From positions 310,001-374,000 of the forward strand of contig NW_024882202.1 in assembly GCF_019059575.1 (NCBI RefSeq): DNA of 64,000 nucleotides, read 5' to 3'. Below the pieces are notes generated by a model, which saw only the letters and a program-made list of their open reading frames with translations, had not been told where the DNA came from and ran no database searches. Both the position numbers and the translations under genes were made by a program. This stretch comes from Amphibalanus amphitrite. Taxonomy: Eukaryota > Arthropoda > Thecostraca > Balanomorpha > Balanidae. How positions within the stretch are numbered: position 1 is the first letter of the stretch; each line of letters starts with the position of its first letter. Positions 1 through 14,000 of the stretch are shown piece after piece.

Positions 1-3000
1 GTTACCATTTATATATTTTTCTTTTTAGTTAAAAAAAATCATAGTGTCAGGGCTGTGACGAAAAATAAGTGGCCTAAATCCGATGAGAAAACAGGATTTG
101 GGGGTACCCTAGGTTTGGCTCCTGCATGAGTTGGCCCCCCCCCCCCCCAAAACGCAAGCCTGGATCCGCCAGTGCACATCTTCCATCAAAGAACTGGTTT
201 CTGGCTTGGAAGATGAGCTCCATCTTTGCATCCGAGTCGGTGCTGTCAGGAATCAGCTGGTCTAATGGAGTGAGAGTAGTGAGACGACTAGCTATTGTAT
301 CAGAGCTGCCTGGTCTTCGTAGCATTTGCACCGATTCTTCTCGATCGGACTCTGAATTCTGTTCCTCCTGCGTATTACTTGAGGCATTGCTATGTAGCTA
401 AGTCTTTGGCAGAGTTTCATTATCCATACTTTGCAAACAGTGCCATAACAACACAGTTAATTAATCACCAAGCTTCTTTGCAAGTTCCAATACAGTTGAA
501 TCGCACGCGATTTGAGTGCAAAAATCAAGAAAAGTGCCAACTTGTTCCCGTAAAATATTTTGAATATTGACCTAAAAAAATGAGTAATTTCCAGATAAAA
601 TAGCAGCGAAATCAGTTTTCGCTTGCCAATAAAACTCACAGATATTGAAGCTCCATTATTAAAGGAACATTTTAGTATATGCCATTCTTGATAAAACTTC
701 TTAGCCACGCAATACCAGCGCAAAATAAAGAGACACTGAAAACACGACCAATCACTCCGATTTACCATAGGAAAATACATAGAAAATGTATGTCTCAACT
801 GCGCCATATATACAGACAGTTATATACCTACATGTGACGTCATGATTAGCCCGACCAATCAGAAGCAAGTTGTTTTCAGCCACAAATAATTAATTTCTGA
901 ACTAACTAGGCATTTTTTTAACAAAGTGATTTTAAATTAAATCATTAAAAATTCTGAGCTTTTTTATTTCACCAAAACATACAGAGCATGCAGATAGGTC
1001 CCAACCCTATTCGACTCGGACACTGCACTGTGGCGTAGATCAGTGATGATATAATGCTGTGGATCGCTGACAGGCCAGTGGCTTAGCTCACCGTCAACAG
1101 AACTTACATTAGTCACGTCTTCGCACGCCACACCGCACTGATTTGTTTTTGAACAGCGAAAGTAAGCGTTTACTTTGATTTCTGGCTCTTTGATACTGGG
1201 AACGGGCCAAGCTGCTTGGCCAATGCAACGATGCGACATTTGGATCTGGAATTACGGCACTAAAACAGGAACGTCTACCAAAATACAAAGTTTTCTGATC
1301 GTAGCCACTACCGCATTTCGACAAACGCTCTTGTAAACTTCAAGCGTTTTTTCAATGCCGTAATTGCTGAGCAGCACGTGGTGTGGGGTTGCGGCTGAAG
1401 GGGACAGGGGAAGGAGTGAGTCGGACCCATTCACGGCCCCACCGTGACGCCGGGGTGACGTTGTGACGGTGGCGGTGTGACGGTGTGGCGGTGCCGTCAC
1501 GTCTGAGGGCGCGACTGACTCAGACTCGGGCCGACAATCTGGCCCGTGTGTTCCGCCAGGCCCGCCCCCATACCGAGTCACGCAGGGTGCCTCGGCGGAA
1601 GTCACCGCGGTTCCACCCGGCGTAACCGAATGGATGATACAATACCATGGACTCGGCTACCATGAATTGGCTTCTGTTTAAATTGTTGTTAGCTGTACAG
1701 AAAGATTCGAACCCATGACTTTGCAAGCGTGTCTGAAGCAGGAATGCAAGCAAACAGGGACTCCTAGTTGCGACGATGGTTGATGCAGCTCGGAAAGTTT
1801 CGAAGTATACAGTTGAAACTTCGATGGATAAGCTCAAGTGGTGGAAAATGAAACGAGTTCTTGAATTTTGAAGCCGAAGAATGTGCAATTACATGATGTT
1901 TTGTTATTGGAGTTTTTGAGCCTCAAGAGCCACTAATCATCAATTGAAGACGGCCAGACAGGTGACTGCGGCGGTGACGGCGGTGACGGTGGCGTCGTCG
2001 TCACGGTGTGCCGGTCACGGCCGCAGGGTCACGCCGACCGTAACGAAAACAGCCGTCACAGCCGAGCCGCGCACGTGGCCGGCTCGCGCCGCGTCACATT
2101 GACCGTCACAGCGTTACACTGGCCGTTACACCGTCTCACTGGCTGTGACAGACTGCCCGTTACTGCATCACACTGGCTGTCACAGTGTTACACTGACCGT
2201 TACTGCGTTACAGCACTTGCAGCGTCACGAAGATCTTCACAGTGCTACTGCTGTTGTAACAGAGGACAGATTAATTATTATTCGAGCCAGGTATGAGAGA
2301 GAGACAGAAGACAGATAAGTTATTATATGACCCAGGTATGCATGCATTGTCACATTAACGGGTATTTAGGGATTGTAGTAAGAATTAATGTTAATCTGGT
2401 TCTCATAACTATAGGAAGCTAAAAACAAATCCACATCCTTTAGTTATGAACAAAAGGCTATCATTAATTCTAACTACAATTATAGGTAATTAAAATCATG
2501 CTAAAAACGTTTTAAACCATTGTAACGACTAACGAGCACCTAATGTAATTTTCAAAGTCTTTTTGTTGACCAATGGTAGCTGCATGACTGACACACGTGT
2601 AACACAATCTGGGGGTTGAATTAGTCTCTGTACTCCAAGTTTGATACGGTTATCGGCTCTTTGTTTGTAGGCTCAATCGCTTGCTGGCCATGTCTAGGGT
2701 TATGATTCAATCGCATTTTACCTTTAAAAGATTACTGTGCGATATGTGTAACTGTTCCAAGACGTACTCAAGAGATATGTAGCTTTAAACGGCTGCAAAC
2801 ATTAGTATGCAAATATACGGGACTTATTCATCCTTCAGGGGCCTCTGAAGGTGAAGTTACATGACACACAATCCAAACACAATGGTTGGCTGTCCCGCAG
2901 TGCAAGCGCGCCTCGCCACTTAGACTGTCCCGCAAGACACAGCCAGTAATACTAACACGTGTATTGGCACGACACAGCTAACACGTGTGTGACTCAAACG

Positions 3001-3304
3001 CGTAATAGATGGCTGCACACATTTTGAATAATATGAACGACATTCCGTATAAAGCATGCACTTCCGAGCGTTATCAGTCCGTCTTGGTTCGACCGGTACA
3101 AGCGATTGAAAGCATGAGAAGTAGGTATAACGTCACGTCATAAACCACGTTCCTAATATTTAGCGTCTTTCATCTGCTGTACTTGCGACTGATTCAAACA
3201 GCTATAAAGCAATCGTATCGTGTCCTCTGCCTATATGTAGCTAATTAGGTGCCTCATGACCTCCCCTAAATGCACGCTGTGGGCGTTATGTTCTCCCGTT
3301 CCAG
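1..3304. other. Upstream region without a recognised gene
   Basis: I find no convincing exon on either strand here. Open frames are short and of low complexity. The part before 3305 should be an intron of the bark-type gene, because the first recognised exon opens in mid-protein behind an acceptor AG (3303-3304). The missing signal peptide and the start of the first repeat are therefore upstream of the window or in an exon I could not recognise. A run of C at 129-148 and GTGACGG-type simple repeats occur inside. Low certainty that it is completely non-coding. Confidence 0.5.
1436..2225. repeat. GTGACGG / CACTGGCTGTCACAG-type degenerate simple repeats
   Basis: Two GC-rich blocks (about 1436-1520 and 1960-2225) consist of degenerate repeats of GTGACGGTG and of GTTACACTGGCCGTTACA-like units. 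They produce short open frames without protein features. Probably satellite-like intronic DNA; no function is suggested. Confidence 0.5.
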
Positions 3305-6300
3305 GGCGGCAGCCGGGATCGGATCGTTCTGACCACGGCCGAGCCGTCCGTCGGTCCCCTGCCGCACCCCTCCCTGCGACTGGTGGACGGGCCGACACCG
3401 TGGGAGGGCCGGGTGCAGATCTTCCACCGACACCACTGGCGATCCGTCTGCACCAACTCCAGAAAGTGAGAATGAAGCTGAACGAGTACCATTGATGCAT
3501 GCATTATTGTGATTTAATTTACCTGCAATTCAACATTCCCCAGCGATTGTAGATGTCAACAGCGCCACATGTTCCAATTATGTGCTCATTATGGCTGCAA
3601 TGGGTATCAATGCACTATCTGCGATCGCTCCACGGTATTTGCACTGTTCAACAGACGTTGCGGGCGTTGCAGGTAGCGACCGTAACTGCTGTGAGGTAAT
3701 ATATCCGGTCTGAGCGGCGTGCCAACTGCCAGCAACCATGAACGACCTCTCCCAACCGTGACTGCGTTCACTTTCTGCAGCTGGACGGAGGCGGACCGAG
3801 GGGTGGCCTGCTCACAGCTGGGCTTCTCCGGTGGCGAGTACGCCGACTGGTACCCGTGGCTGAACGGTACCCGCCGCCTGCTGTACCCCAAACCGGACTG
3901 TACCGGGACAGAGCGCCGCCTGCAGGACTGCAACTGGCAGTACCGCGCCATGGGGGCCGGCGTCTGTGGTGAGGCTCAATAGATCGTGGCAGAAGTTTAA
4001 CGCCCTGCCTTTTGTCCTTGCCTGCTTATTATTTTTTCATAGTCCGTCTCCGTTGCGTAAAATTATGAGACTCTTCCGAATGCCCTTCACTGACATCAGC
4101 TGCAGCATGCAATTCTTCGTTCTATTGGTTTTCTTGATTCCGATACATTTACGCGAAGGCCCAACTTTCCTCAAGGTCGCGTCCCGTCTCTCAGCTGATC
4201 CTTGTGCTTTACCCGCAGACGAGCACGCCGACCTGGCCATCCGCTGTGAGCCCGTGTTGGGGGCCGGCCGGCCTCTGACCCACTGGCGGGGCCTGAGGTT
4301 CGAGCATGCCTCCTACGTCAAAATGCTCACCGCCGGAGACACCCTCTACGAAAAGTTTTCCAATTCGAAGCTCTACCATGTGGATGTGCTGCACGCCGGC
4401 ATGGGACCCAATAAAGAGGTAGCGTGCGATACCATACCCATGAAGTGGCATTGAATGAAATGCAAAGTCCTTGCCTTCCTACTAGGCCCACAGCCCTACT
4501 TACCGTGAAACGAAGTTTTCATACTGTTAGCATTCAGCAATCATTGTAGTGCCGAGTCACTTTGCCGAACTTAATTTGCCGAACTTAATGCTGTTTGCCG
4601 AATTTCGCGACTATGAACCACAAAGAAAGTTGTATCAGTAATGTTTGTCCATCTCGCTCCCAGGTTCAGGCGGCCATTGAGAGTGTGGGCGTGCCTCCTC
4701 GGATGTACTCGCTGACGGTGAGGGACTCGGTCTCCGGCGGCATTAACGTCACCCAGCCCGACTCCCTGGTGGCCATCAACAACTGCACCGTCAGCGACAA
4801 CGCCGGTCAGTGGATGAAGTGTCAGCAAGGGTCTACCGTCTATGGGAGGCGAGGAATTCGCGCACTAAAGGGTTTTGGTGACGGGATGGCTCATCACAGT
4901 GTCTGCTTCCCTGATTAATTACGCACTTCGAGAAAGTTCACTTGACATATTAAAGTTCGACATATTTCGTATCCAATGTCATTGTATGTTGTTCAAAGTC
5001 ATGAACAAAGTCATGAACAGCAGCGATCTTCTTTAACACTTGTCAGGCATCGGCATGTACTTCAACACGTCCACGGGCCTGGTGCACGTGCACGACTGTG
5101 ACGTGCACGGTAACGGCGCCGACGGCCTGAAGCTGGTGCAGCACGAGCTGCAGATCCCGCGCCGGGAGGTGGACGGCGCGCCGGTCTCGGATTTTTGCAG
5201 CTCGGGTACCACGCTGGAGTCGGTGTACCCCATCTTCACGGCGGCTCAACAGTACCGCACCAGCTACCTCTCCAAACGGTGTCAGAAGGTGAGAGAGAGT
5301 CACAGAAATGTCGCCTCTAAAGCTTGGGTATGTTCAGGTAACTCCGATAGCTACGGTACTCGGAGTAACTGCTGTGATAGCTACGGTATTCGGGTCGATA
5401 TCGTTTTGTTGGTCTTACAGACTTCGGTGTGATAATGTCGTCTTAATGAGACACGGTGTGATGCGGACCTTAATCTCTTGAAGCTGCCGCAACTAGTGCA
5501 TTTCGTCTAAAAGCTGTCACCCACCCTCTTATCGACAACCAAAATATTATCATCTGTGCTGTCGCCAGCGTCACTTTACCGTCTGATTTCTGTGACCTAC
5601 TGCAGACGTTCCGCTGCCGGCCCGGCCTGGTGATGACGGTCAACTTCCTCTACCTGGCCAACGACATCGACGACTCTGCCACGCTGAGCTTCTACGACGG
5701 CACGGCCGTGACCTCGCCGCTGCTGGGCACCTTCCAGGTCAGTCCCGGAACGTTCCGCACCACACGCAGAAAAATATTAACACCGTTAGCGGTGTAATTG
5801 CACAGTACATATCTGAGCACTTGAGGAAAGTTAATTTAGTCCCTTCCCCGCTTAAATTACTCGCGCTTCCAAATGAACACCAGGAAGAAGGTAATAGAAC
5901 ACTGTTAGGAGGGTTGGGTGTTTTACTACATGTAGCAAAACACCCAACCCTCCTAACAGTGTTCTATTACCTTCTTCCTGGTGTTCATTTGGAAGCGCGA
6001 GTAATTTAAGCGGGGAAGGGACTAAATTAACTTTTCTCAAGTGCTCAGATATGTACTGTGCAATTACACCGCTAACGGTGTCAATATTTTTCTGTGTGCA
6101 CATTCTCTACGACAGTCGGGTGTTCTTAACGGTGTGTGATTGCTTTGTTCGTTTTTAGATTCGGATCAAATCTACCTGGAGGGCATGATGTATCCGGTTT
6201 GTTTTTACTGAAAGGACATTGCTTTGTCATGTGTTTTTACAAAAGTATGGCAGTGAAGTAACTCATCATGAGACACATTTGTAATATGGCACCAGTCTTA

Positions 6301-8038
6301 CCCTCTGAGTGGTCTCGACAGATCCGTAACGGCACCCGACCTCAGAGCGTGGTCACCACGAGGAACAATCTGCTGGTGACGTTCAGCGCCCGGAACGAGA
6401 CGCAGACCGAGGTCCTGATGGCCATCACCGCCGGCGACGGTACGCTGCGTCTGCCGGCTCTGTTGTTCACTTCCTGAACGCTATTGGGAGCGTTACCTCT
6501 TGAACTGGTTTCTTCTTCAAAAATAAAAGCTTTTAGCTAGAATAAATAGAAAATTGCCGTTATATTGTGCTATTATCTGGGTCGCAATACCTCATCACTG
6601 CTCTCTGGGGGACAACATATAGACAGATAAAAGAGTGACAATGATGGCCAGAGATGGTGCGCTTTGTTTGTTTGTATAGCAAGTTGATCAATGATCAGTG
6701 GTCATTGCTATAAAGATTATCTGGAATTAACGCTCCTTAATATCGTCTCTCCCGCAGGAAAGGCACACGATCTGAACGTCTCCAGCTCCGTCATCGCCAA
6801 CAACAACGGCCGTGGCATCGCCATCGAGAATATCCGCTCCTTGGTGCACATCCACCGCACGATCGTGGCCAACAACTCGCACGTGGCCGGCGTGCACGTG
6901 CTGGGAGGCGCCGGTGACGTCAACATCACGCGGTCGCACATCAGCGGAAACCTGGGCGATGGAGTGAACGTAACGTACGCGGGCGGAAACCAGAACATCT
7001 CGTGGTGCGACATCCGCGCCAACTCGGGACGTGGCGTGTCCGTCTGGTTCAACGAGACCCGCGAACGGGTGGCGTTCGCTCAGGAGCTGGTCCTGTCGTA
7101 CTCAAACATCTCTGCCAATCTGCAGCAGGGCCTGTTTGTCGGTAACTACTGCCGCTCTGCCTTCGTCAACGTCAGTGGAAATGTGTTCTGGAATGGCAAG
7201 GGGGACGCCGTGGACATCTGGTCCTGCTGGAACGAGACCTACGATCCGTTGAAGCTCCAGATCGGTCACAACCGCTTCATTGCCAACGAGAAGCTTGCCA
7301 TCAACATGGCCCCGGTCGCCAACATGGTCGGAACTATCGAACATAACTTCTTCTTTGAGCAGCGGAAGGCCACGATGCGTATTTTCAGCGGAGACGCACC
7401 GGAGGTGGAACTTCTCCCAGTGCGGCTGAAAATCTCCGACAACTACTTTGAAAGGAATCGTGGAATCTACGTCGTCAGCATTGGAGCATCTCAGTTTGTT
7501 CGCTCATCTCGACAGAACATCCTCTTCACTCGTAACTTCCTGCTGCGAAATACTGTAGCCGAGCCTTTCCCGAGCCTGAACCCACGTAACCGTGTATCCG
7601 CAGTCGTCACCGTTTCGTCGGCCTCAGCGATTGTCTATCGAAACATCCTGCAGAACCCTGGCTCTCGCTACGAGCTCGGTGTTCACTTTGAGGATCAGAG
7701 CTCCAACGCCAACGCCTCCCACAACTGGTTTGGCTACAAACGCTCCACAGACGTGTACGACCGCATCTTCGACCGCAAGGACCGCTACAACTTGGCCAGG
7801 GCAGACTTTGAGCCATTCTTGCTGAGCGAAAACGATCCGGACTCGTCTCTGCTGTCTCTGAACGAGCAGTTTGTGCCGAGTTTTGGGCCGAACGAGCAGG
7901 GAGAGATCGGCGGCGAGATCGACGGCCAGGTGGTGCTGCCTGAGGGCACTCTGAAGGTCACACGGGACATCTTCGTCCGTCCCACAGGACGACTGACCAT
8001 AGCGTTTGGTGTTCGCCTGCTCTTCCCGCATAGCGTCG
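3305..8038 (+). other. bark: bark repeat 1: SRCR, CUB-like, beta-helix exons
   Basis: Exons 3305-4418 encode an SRCR domain: the motif RLVDGPTPWEGRVQIF, then W-x-SVC, a VACSQLGF block, and the closing ADLAIRCE. Exons 4664-5288 encode a linker with N-glycosylation sites (INVTQP) and the first beta-helix-like coils. Exons 5606-5737 and 6322-6439 encode a CUB-like fold (SFYDGTAVTSPLLGTF, then NNLLVTFSA). The long exon 6758-8038 holds a right-handed beta-helix: many short strands of the type SxVIANNNGRGIAI or SHISGNLGDGVNV, with several NXS/T sites. Its end (LPEGTLKVTRDIFV...) already begins the next repeat. Confidence 0.85.
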
Positions 8039-11000
8039 GTAAGTTCTTAGCCTGAAGCATACGGCAACTATTAAATGGCAGATACCTATTGGATTATTTT
8101 ACTCGTGTTCGTTTTGTAAGTTGTCAGTCATTCTTGTCTGTTGCACTGTAGCAGGCGGCAATGCTTTCAAATCCGTATCTTGTTACTAAAAAAAGTCATG
8201 ATCCTCGTTTCATTGTTGAGCTGAAGGAGTGTTTCGATGTTCATGTCCTATCGGTATTTGTCTCCTTGAACGCTGATATCTCACCCACTCTTAAGGCCGC
8301 CCCACACTGGACCTCGCATGCGGGTTGCGAGTTTGCGGGTTTTGAGTTTGCGGGCATAATACTAATTCATAGAGTGATAAGACCGTTCCCATATGGTAAC
8401 TTCATGAATGCAGTGAAGCCGGTACACCTTCAGAAAATTATATATAGTCGCAATACCAGCGCAACGAACCAAAATTCGACTCCAACTCCTAAAACCCGCA
8501 AACCTCGCAGAACACGCAGACCTCGCAGCGAGGAAAATCGAAAGTTGACTCAAAATCAACTTTTGGAATGCGATGCAAGGTGGCTCACAACCTAAAAACA
8601 TGCAGACTCGCTTGTTATATAGTAGTGTGGGTCACTCAGCTTAGATTGTATTATTTAATTTTGAAGAAACCCGAAAACCCAAAAACTCGCAACCCGCATG
8701 CGAGGTCCAGTGTGGGGCGGCCTTTATTCACGAATCTCGATCTCCCAGGCATGATGGTGGCCGGGCACCTCCACGCTGAGGGCTCCTCACTGGCAGAGGA
8801 GAAGCGCATCACCTTCGGCCTGCAGGAGCGCGGCATCCGCAGCAACGTCAGCCTGGCGCCGGTCCGGCTGGTCGGCGGCAAGACGGATCGTGAGGGACGA
8901 CTCCAGGTACGGAATGGGACACGACCGTGCAGTCACAGTGGCTTGTAGAGCTTGTGCGAGGCAAGCCCGGTGTGCTTGTATGTCATCGAATCTAGGGAGT
9001 ATATTTTCATGGCGTGCGACTATTTAACGTTTTTACCTTCAGTACTTTTGTGTCTTTAACAGAAGGCGAGCAGCAGGAGTATCATGGCTAGTGGCTACCC
9101 GATCCACTGGACAGAAAATCTCTACTACTCTCAGGGCACTCATCTTACGCACGTATGAATTAGATCTGTAGGTAAATCGTGGCTCACTCCGACATCCATC
9201 ACGCAGGTGCTGATCGGTAACGAGTGGGGCACGGTGTGTGACCACGGCTGGAGCCGCCTGCCGGCCTCGCTGGCCTGCCAGCAGCTCGGCTGGGTGCTCA
9301 ACCCCGCCGACTGGACCGTCGATCCGCACGACCTGCCGCCCGACGACAACCTCGACACCCGAGTCCTCATGAGGTGAGCGAGAGTCAGCCGCGGCTTCGC
9401 GAACTCTTTTTAATATGGATAGCTTGAGTCTAGAGGTTATAGTGGAAGGTATAGAGGATACATGTTACATGTCTCCCAAGGTTTCGTTAGAATAGTTTTA
9501 TGCATGTGCGAAAAACAACACCTAAGAATAGCAATCCAGTCGATTATCTGACCTTTGTTGCAGCTTTTGTGACCTCTGACGTTTGATGACAGCGGTTTTC
9601 CGACATTGCATTGTGTCTACCTGGCCCACAGTTCGGTCCAGTGCTCCCCGACGGACACTGACCTGACCCGATGTCAGTTTGAGGGCGCCGATGACATCGA
9701 GAACACCTGCTCCCACCAGCGTGACGTCACTCTCCGCTGCTATGACGTCACGTGGGCGGGCGTTCGGTTCGGGGTGCCCTCGAAGAAGAACATCCTAAAG
9801 AATGTTCAGATGGAGAGGGCGGGACTGGTAGACTACTCCACCTATACATTTGGGCCCGGTGAGTGATAACTGACCGCATAATGACCTATCGCAAGAGTGC
9901 ATCGGATGACGGTTCCTAGCATTTACCTTTTGGGGGTTGATGATAAATTATCAATTTATTATACCTAATCGTAGTCCATATAACTAACATAATGTGCTAG
10001 CAGGAAAATGTTGTAAGTAACGTTATATAAGTAAATAATTTATTGTCAACTGCTAAAAGTGCGGCGGTGGCTCATTATGAACCGCGCGCGCACGATGTAG
10101 GAAAATGTGTGCCGACTGAAAGTTTGGGTCGGCTGGTTTTGTCGGTCTCGAGAGTCTCCAGCGCTAGATATGGCTTGGAATTTGGTTTAGTTCTTGGTTG
10201 GTTGGTTGGTTGCGGACCCACGGACTGGGCCACTGCCCAGTAAGTGGTTCGTTGTTTGGAATTCTTTCATGTTTGCTTCATGTAGTTTGCATGAGACTTA
10301 CGCCAACCTAATAACAGATATGTGGCCGAAAATATTGTGTTCATTTTTAATTAAATACTGAGTTAGAGTACTTCGTTTGTCATGTGACATCCGTGGCGGG
10401 TCGAAGACGAGATTTGGCGCTCACTTTCAACCTGGTTGTCTGATCTTGCAAGCCCCTTTTATCGACTATCTTGATCACTGCGCTGCTGTGCAAGGTATTT
10501 TCTTTCATGGGCCGGGAGAAAAGCATCGCTGGACGACAATTTCGTATTAAATGACTATGTTAATGATGTTCTCTTTTATATCATTTTTGAAGCACGCAAG
10601 CAAATCTCATGCTGTTTTGAATTTCAAGAACGTGACGTTTTGAGCTAGACACCTTAGATTATTCGGAACATGTCTCGATCACCCAACAGTACTTCAAAAC
10701 TGAGGAGTTCGATGCATGAAAACATTCGATAAAATGAATCTGACTTTCTGCCTGCACTGCTATTAGCGTTATGAGCGACGAAACACTTATCTCACCAGAG
10801 GATGGACGCGCAACAATGGGTGGAAGCACACCTCGCTGTTGCAAGTGCGTATCTAACCCGTGTAGAACCTGCCGCTGCGTGAAACTGGGAAGACGGTGTG
10901 CCACCTGTCGATTCGGAGACAACTGTCCGAATTCAGTACCGAAGCTCACACAATTATGCGACATTGCTACAGAAATCGCTACTTTGAAGCAAAACAGTCG

Positions 11001-14000
11001 GGTTCTACCGCACATCCCAAAAGGAGCGCGTATCGCGGTAGCAGACGAGCTTGCTCACCTTATCAACGACGCTGTCGAACAGGGCACTGAGGAAGCGTGG
11101 CGCAGGCTCACGTGCTTTGGATACTCTACGCTCAGTATCAACAGAGAAGCGCGAACAGCAGACAAGACCTCTTTGGCCACACAAGTGCGCCTAAACCTAT
11201 CACAGAAAAGTGACACCAACAAGGTCCGTCCTTCCAAACCATCCAAACGCTCACATGCACATCGCCCGGTGGGCGAGATGACAGCGATGTCACGACGCGT
11301 GGCCTCAAAACTGACGGACGGCGATACCCGGGGAGCGCTACGAGCTCTGACCTCAGATGACTCCTTCGCATCTCCAACAGAAGAAGTCATCAAAAGGATG
11401 CAAGAAAAGCACCCAGAACCGCCCACTGACCTGCGAAACGTTCCGCCACCTGACGACATCCACGTGCCGTTAGTGGCTTCCGAGGCCGACGTTTTGAAGG
11501 CGATCAACTCCTTTCCGCCGAGCTCCAGTGCAGGTTTGGATGGGATTCGCCCCGCCCACCTGCGCTCCCTCCTCACTAAACACACCGCCGAGGCTGGAGC
11601 TCGCCTACTCACAGCTCTGACAGCGCTCACGAACTTGGCGCTCAGCGGCCGTCTTCCGGAATGCGCAACACCAGCTTTCTTTGGCGCGTCGCTGATTGCC
11701 CTTCGAAAGAAGGACGGCGGCCTGCGTCCCATCGCTGTCGGCAGTGTGTATCGCCGAATCACAGGCAAGGTCGCCGCCACGGCCGTCTCGGCGGCCATCG
11801 GAGCTCAGCTGCGACCAGTACAGCTTGGTGTGGCCACGAGGAACGGCTGCGAGGCGGCAGTACACGCCACCAGAGCATACATCGACGAATGCGAAGCGTC
11901 CGAAAACAGCAGAGTTATCGTGAAGCTGGACATCTCCAATGCCTTCAACACCGTGCGCAGAGATGCGATGCTGGAAGCTGTGAAAACTCGTGCGCCAGAG
12001 ATATACCCGTTTGTATGGCAGGGCTACAACAACGCCGCGCCACTTTTCATCGGCGACAGTAAAATCCTTTCTCAGACAGGAGTCCAGCAAGGCGATCCGC
12101 TGAGCTCCCTGCTGTTCTCTCTGACAGTGGATTCTGCCACCAGGGCTCCAGACACAGAAATAAACACCTGGTACCTGGATGATGGAACGCTGGCTGGCCC
12201 ACCATCTGACGTCATCTCCAGTATCAAACAAGTGAAGGCAGAAATGAGCGAAGTGGGGCTCGCCATAAACGCAGGCAAGTGTGAAGTCACCTTCCTGGGA
12301 GGCTTCACCGACGATACCAAGCTCAGCGCCCTGCACATGCTGCAAAGTGTTCTTCCCGACATCCGGGAAGTCCCCGTGGATGAGTTAGAGCTGCTTGGTG
12401 CGCCTGTACATGACGCTCAAACAAGACGTGCGCTTCTACAAGGCCAGCTCCTGGTAGAGAAGCTTATCAAGCGCCTTCAGGCTCTGGACGAGGCACATCA
12501 GGCGTTCTTCCTACTGAAGAACTACGTGTCCCTTCCTCGCCTGTTGTACCTTCTTCGAAGCTCTCCAGCCTACCGCCACCCCGCCCTGCTCAACAGGATT
12601 GACGAAGCAGTTCGCCGTGGCATGGAAGTGATCACAAACGTCCAACTGCGTGACATTTCATGGCGACAAGCGACATTGCCAATCAGCCTTGGTGGGCTAG
12701 GCGTAAGGAGAGTAACAGACGTTGCCCTTCCTGCTCACCTCGCATCTCAAATAGCATCCGCTGACACGATCGCATCCATTAACGGCTCCGCCGCTAATCG
12801 CGTCAGTGAGCTAACGAGGTGCTTGATCTCAGAGTGGGAGCGTCGCACAGGCTTGCCTCCACCGGAAGCGCACAGGCGGCGCTACCAAAGAGAATGGGAT
12901 CGAGCTGAGACAGCAAGAATCAGTGAACGGCTGCTGGAAGACAGCAAAACCGATGTTGACCGAGCCCGACTCCGAGCTGCCGCACAACCACACTCTGGTG
13001 CCTGGCTGAACGCCTTCCCAGCCGCCAGCGTGGGCACGCTGCTCGACCCTGACACCCTGCGGACGGCCGTCGCCCTGCGGGTGGGAGCAGATATATGTGC
13101 TCCTCACCGCTGCCGCTGTGGAGCCGACATTGACGAGCGAGGCCTGCACTGCCTGTGCTGCCAGATGAGTGCTGGCCGGTTCCCACGCCATGCGGAACTC
13201 AACAGCGTCATCAAGCGTGGACTATCAACCGCTGGAATGACGTCTGTTCTCGAGCCGGCCGGCTTAGACCGCGGAGACGGACGTCGCCCTGACGGCATGA
13301 CGACCTTCCCCTATGCAGAAGGGAAGTGCCTCGTCTGGGACGCTACCTGCGTCGACACGTTCAGCGCTTCGTCAGTCAAGGCATCCGCGGCCCGTGCGAG
13401 CTCAGCTGCAACCGTCGCCGAGAGGCGTAAGCGCCATCGCTATGCCGACATAAGTCGACGCTATCTGTTCCGCCCTGTCGCCGTAGAGACATCCGGAGCG
13501 CTCGGCCCGGACAGTTACTCCTTCTTGAAGGAGCTCGGCCGCCGTATTGTGAAGACCACAGGAGACCGACGGGACTTTGAACGCCTCATGCAGCGCGTGT
13601 CTGTGGCGGTGGTGCGCGGCAACGCCACAGCCGTTCGACTTGCGAGCGTCAATGTAAGGCCGAGTCACAGAGCCAACATTGAGCCAAAAGCACTTCCATG
13701 GCCACCCACAAACTCAACTGGCACCGAAGCAAAGCTCCCACCGGAGCTACCAACCACCACGTCTCCTACGACCAGACCAGCAGAACAGGAGATACTGGAT
13801 CCATTGAACATGGGACTTCCCAACAATGGTATAAGCATGTGCCAGCACGTGGGCAAGAGCGTCAGTCTGGTTGACATTAAGCGGCAGCTGAAGTCGAACC
13901 GGCGGATCGGCGCCTGCGACAAGAAGGTGCCGACCCCGTGCACGGCACCCGCGGATGGGGAAGAGCGGCCGGTGCCGTCGGGCGCGCAGCTGCCGCACGG

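Noticed and set aside
1703-1740. tRNA B-box-like GGTTCGAATC on the minus strand
   Set aside because: No A box or cloverleaf could be drawn around it; a SINE tail without the rest of a tRNA is not supportable.
6159-6192. Possible small bark exon (TTTTTAG, then SDQIYLEGMMYP, then GTTTGT)
   Set aside because: The CUB exons 5606-5737 and 6322-6439 join directly in phase, with GTFQ followed by IRNGTRPQ, as in other CUB domains. The donor GTTTGT is weak.
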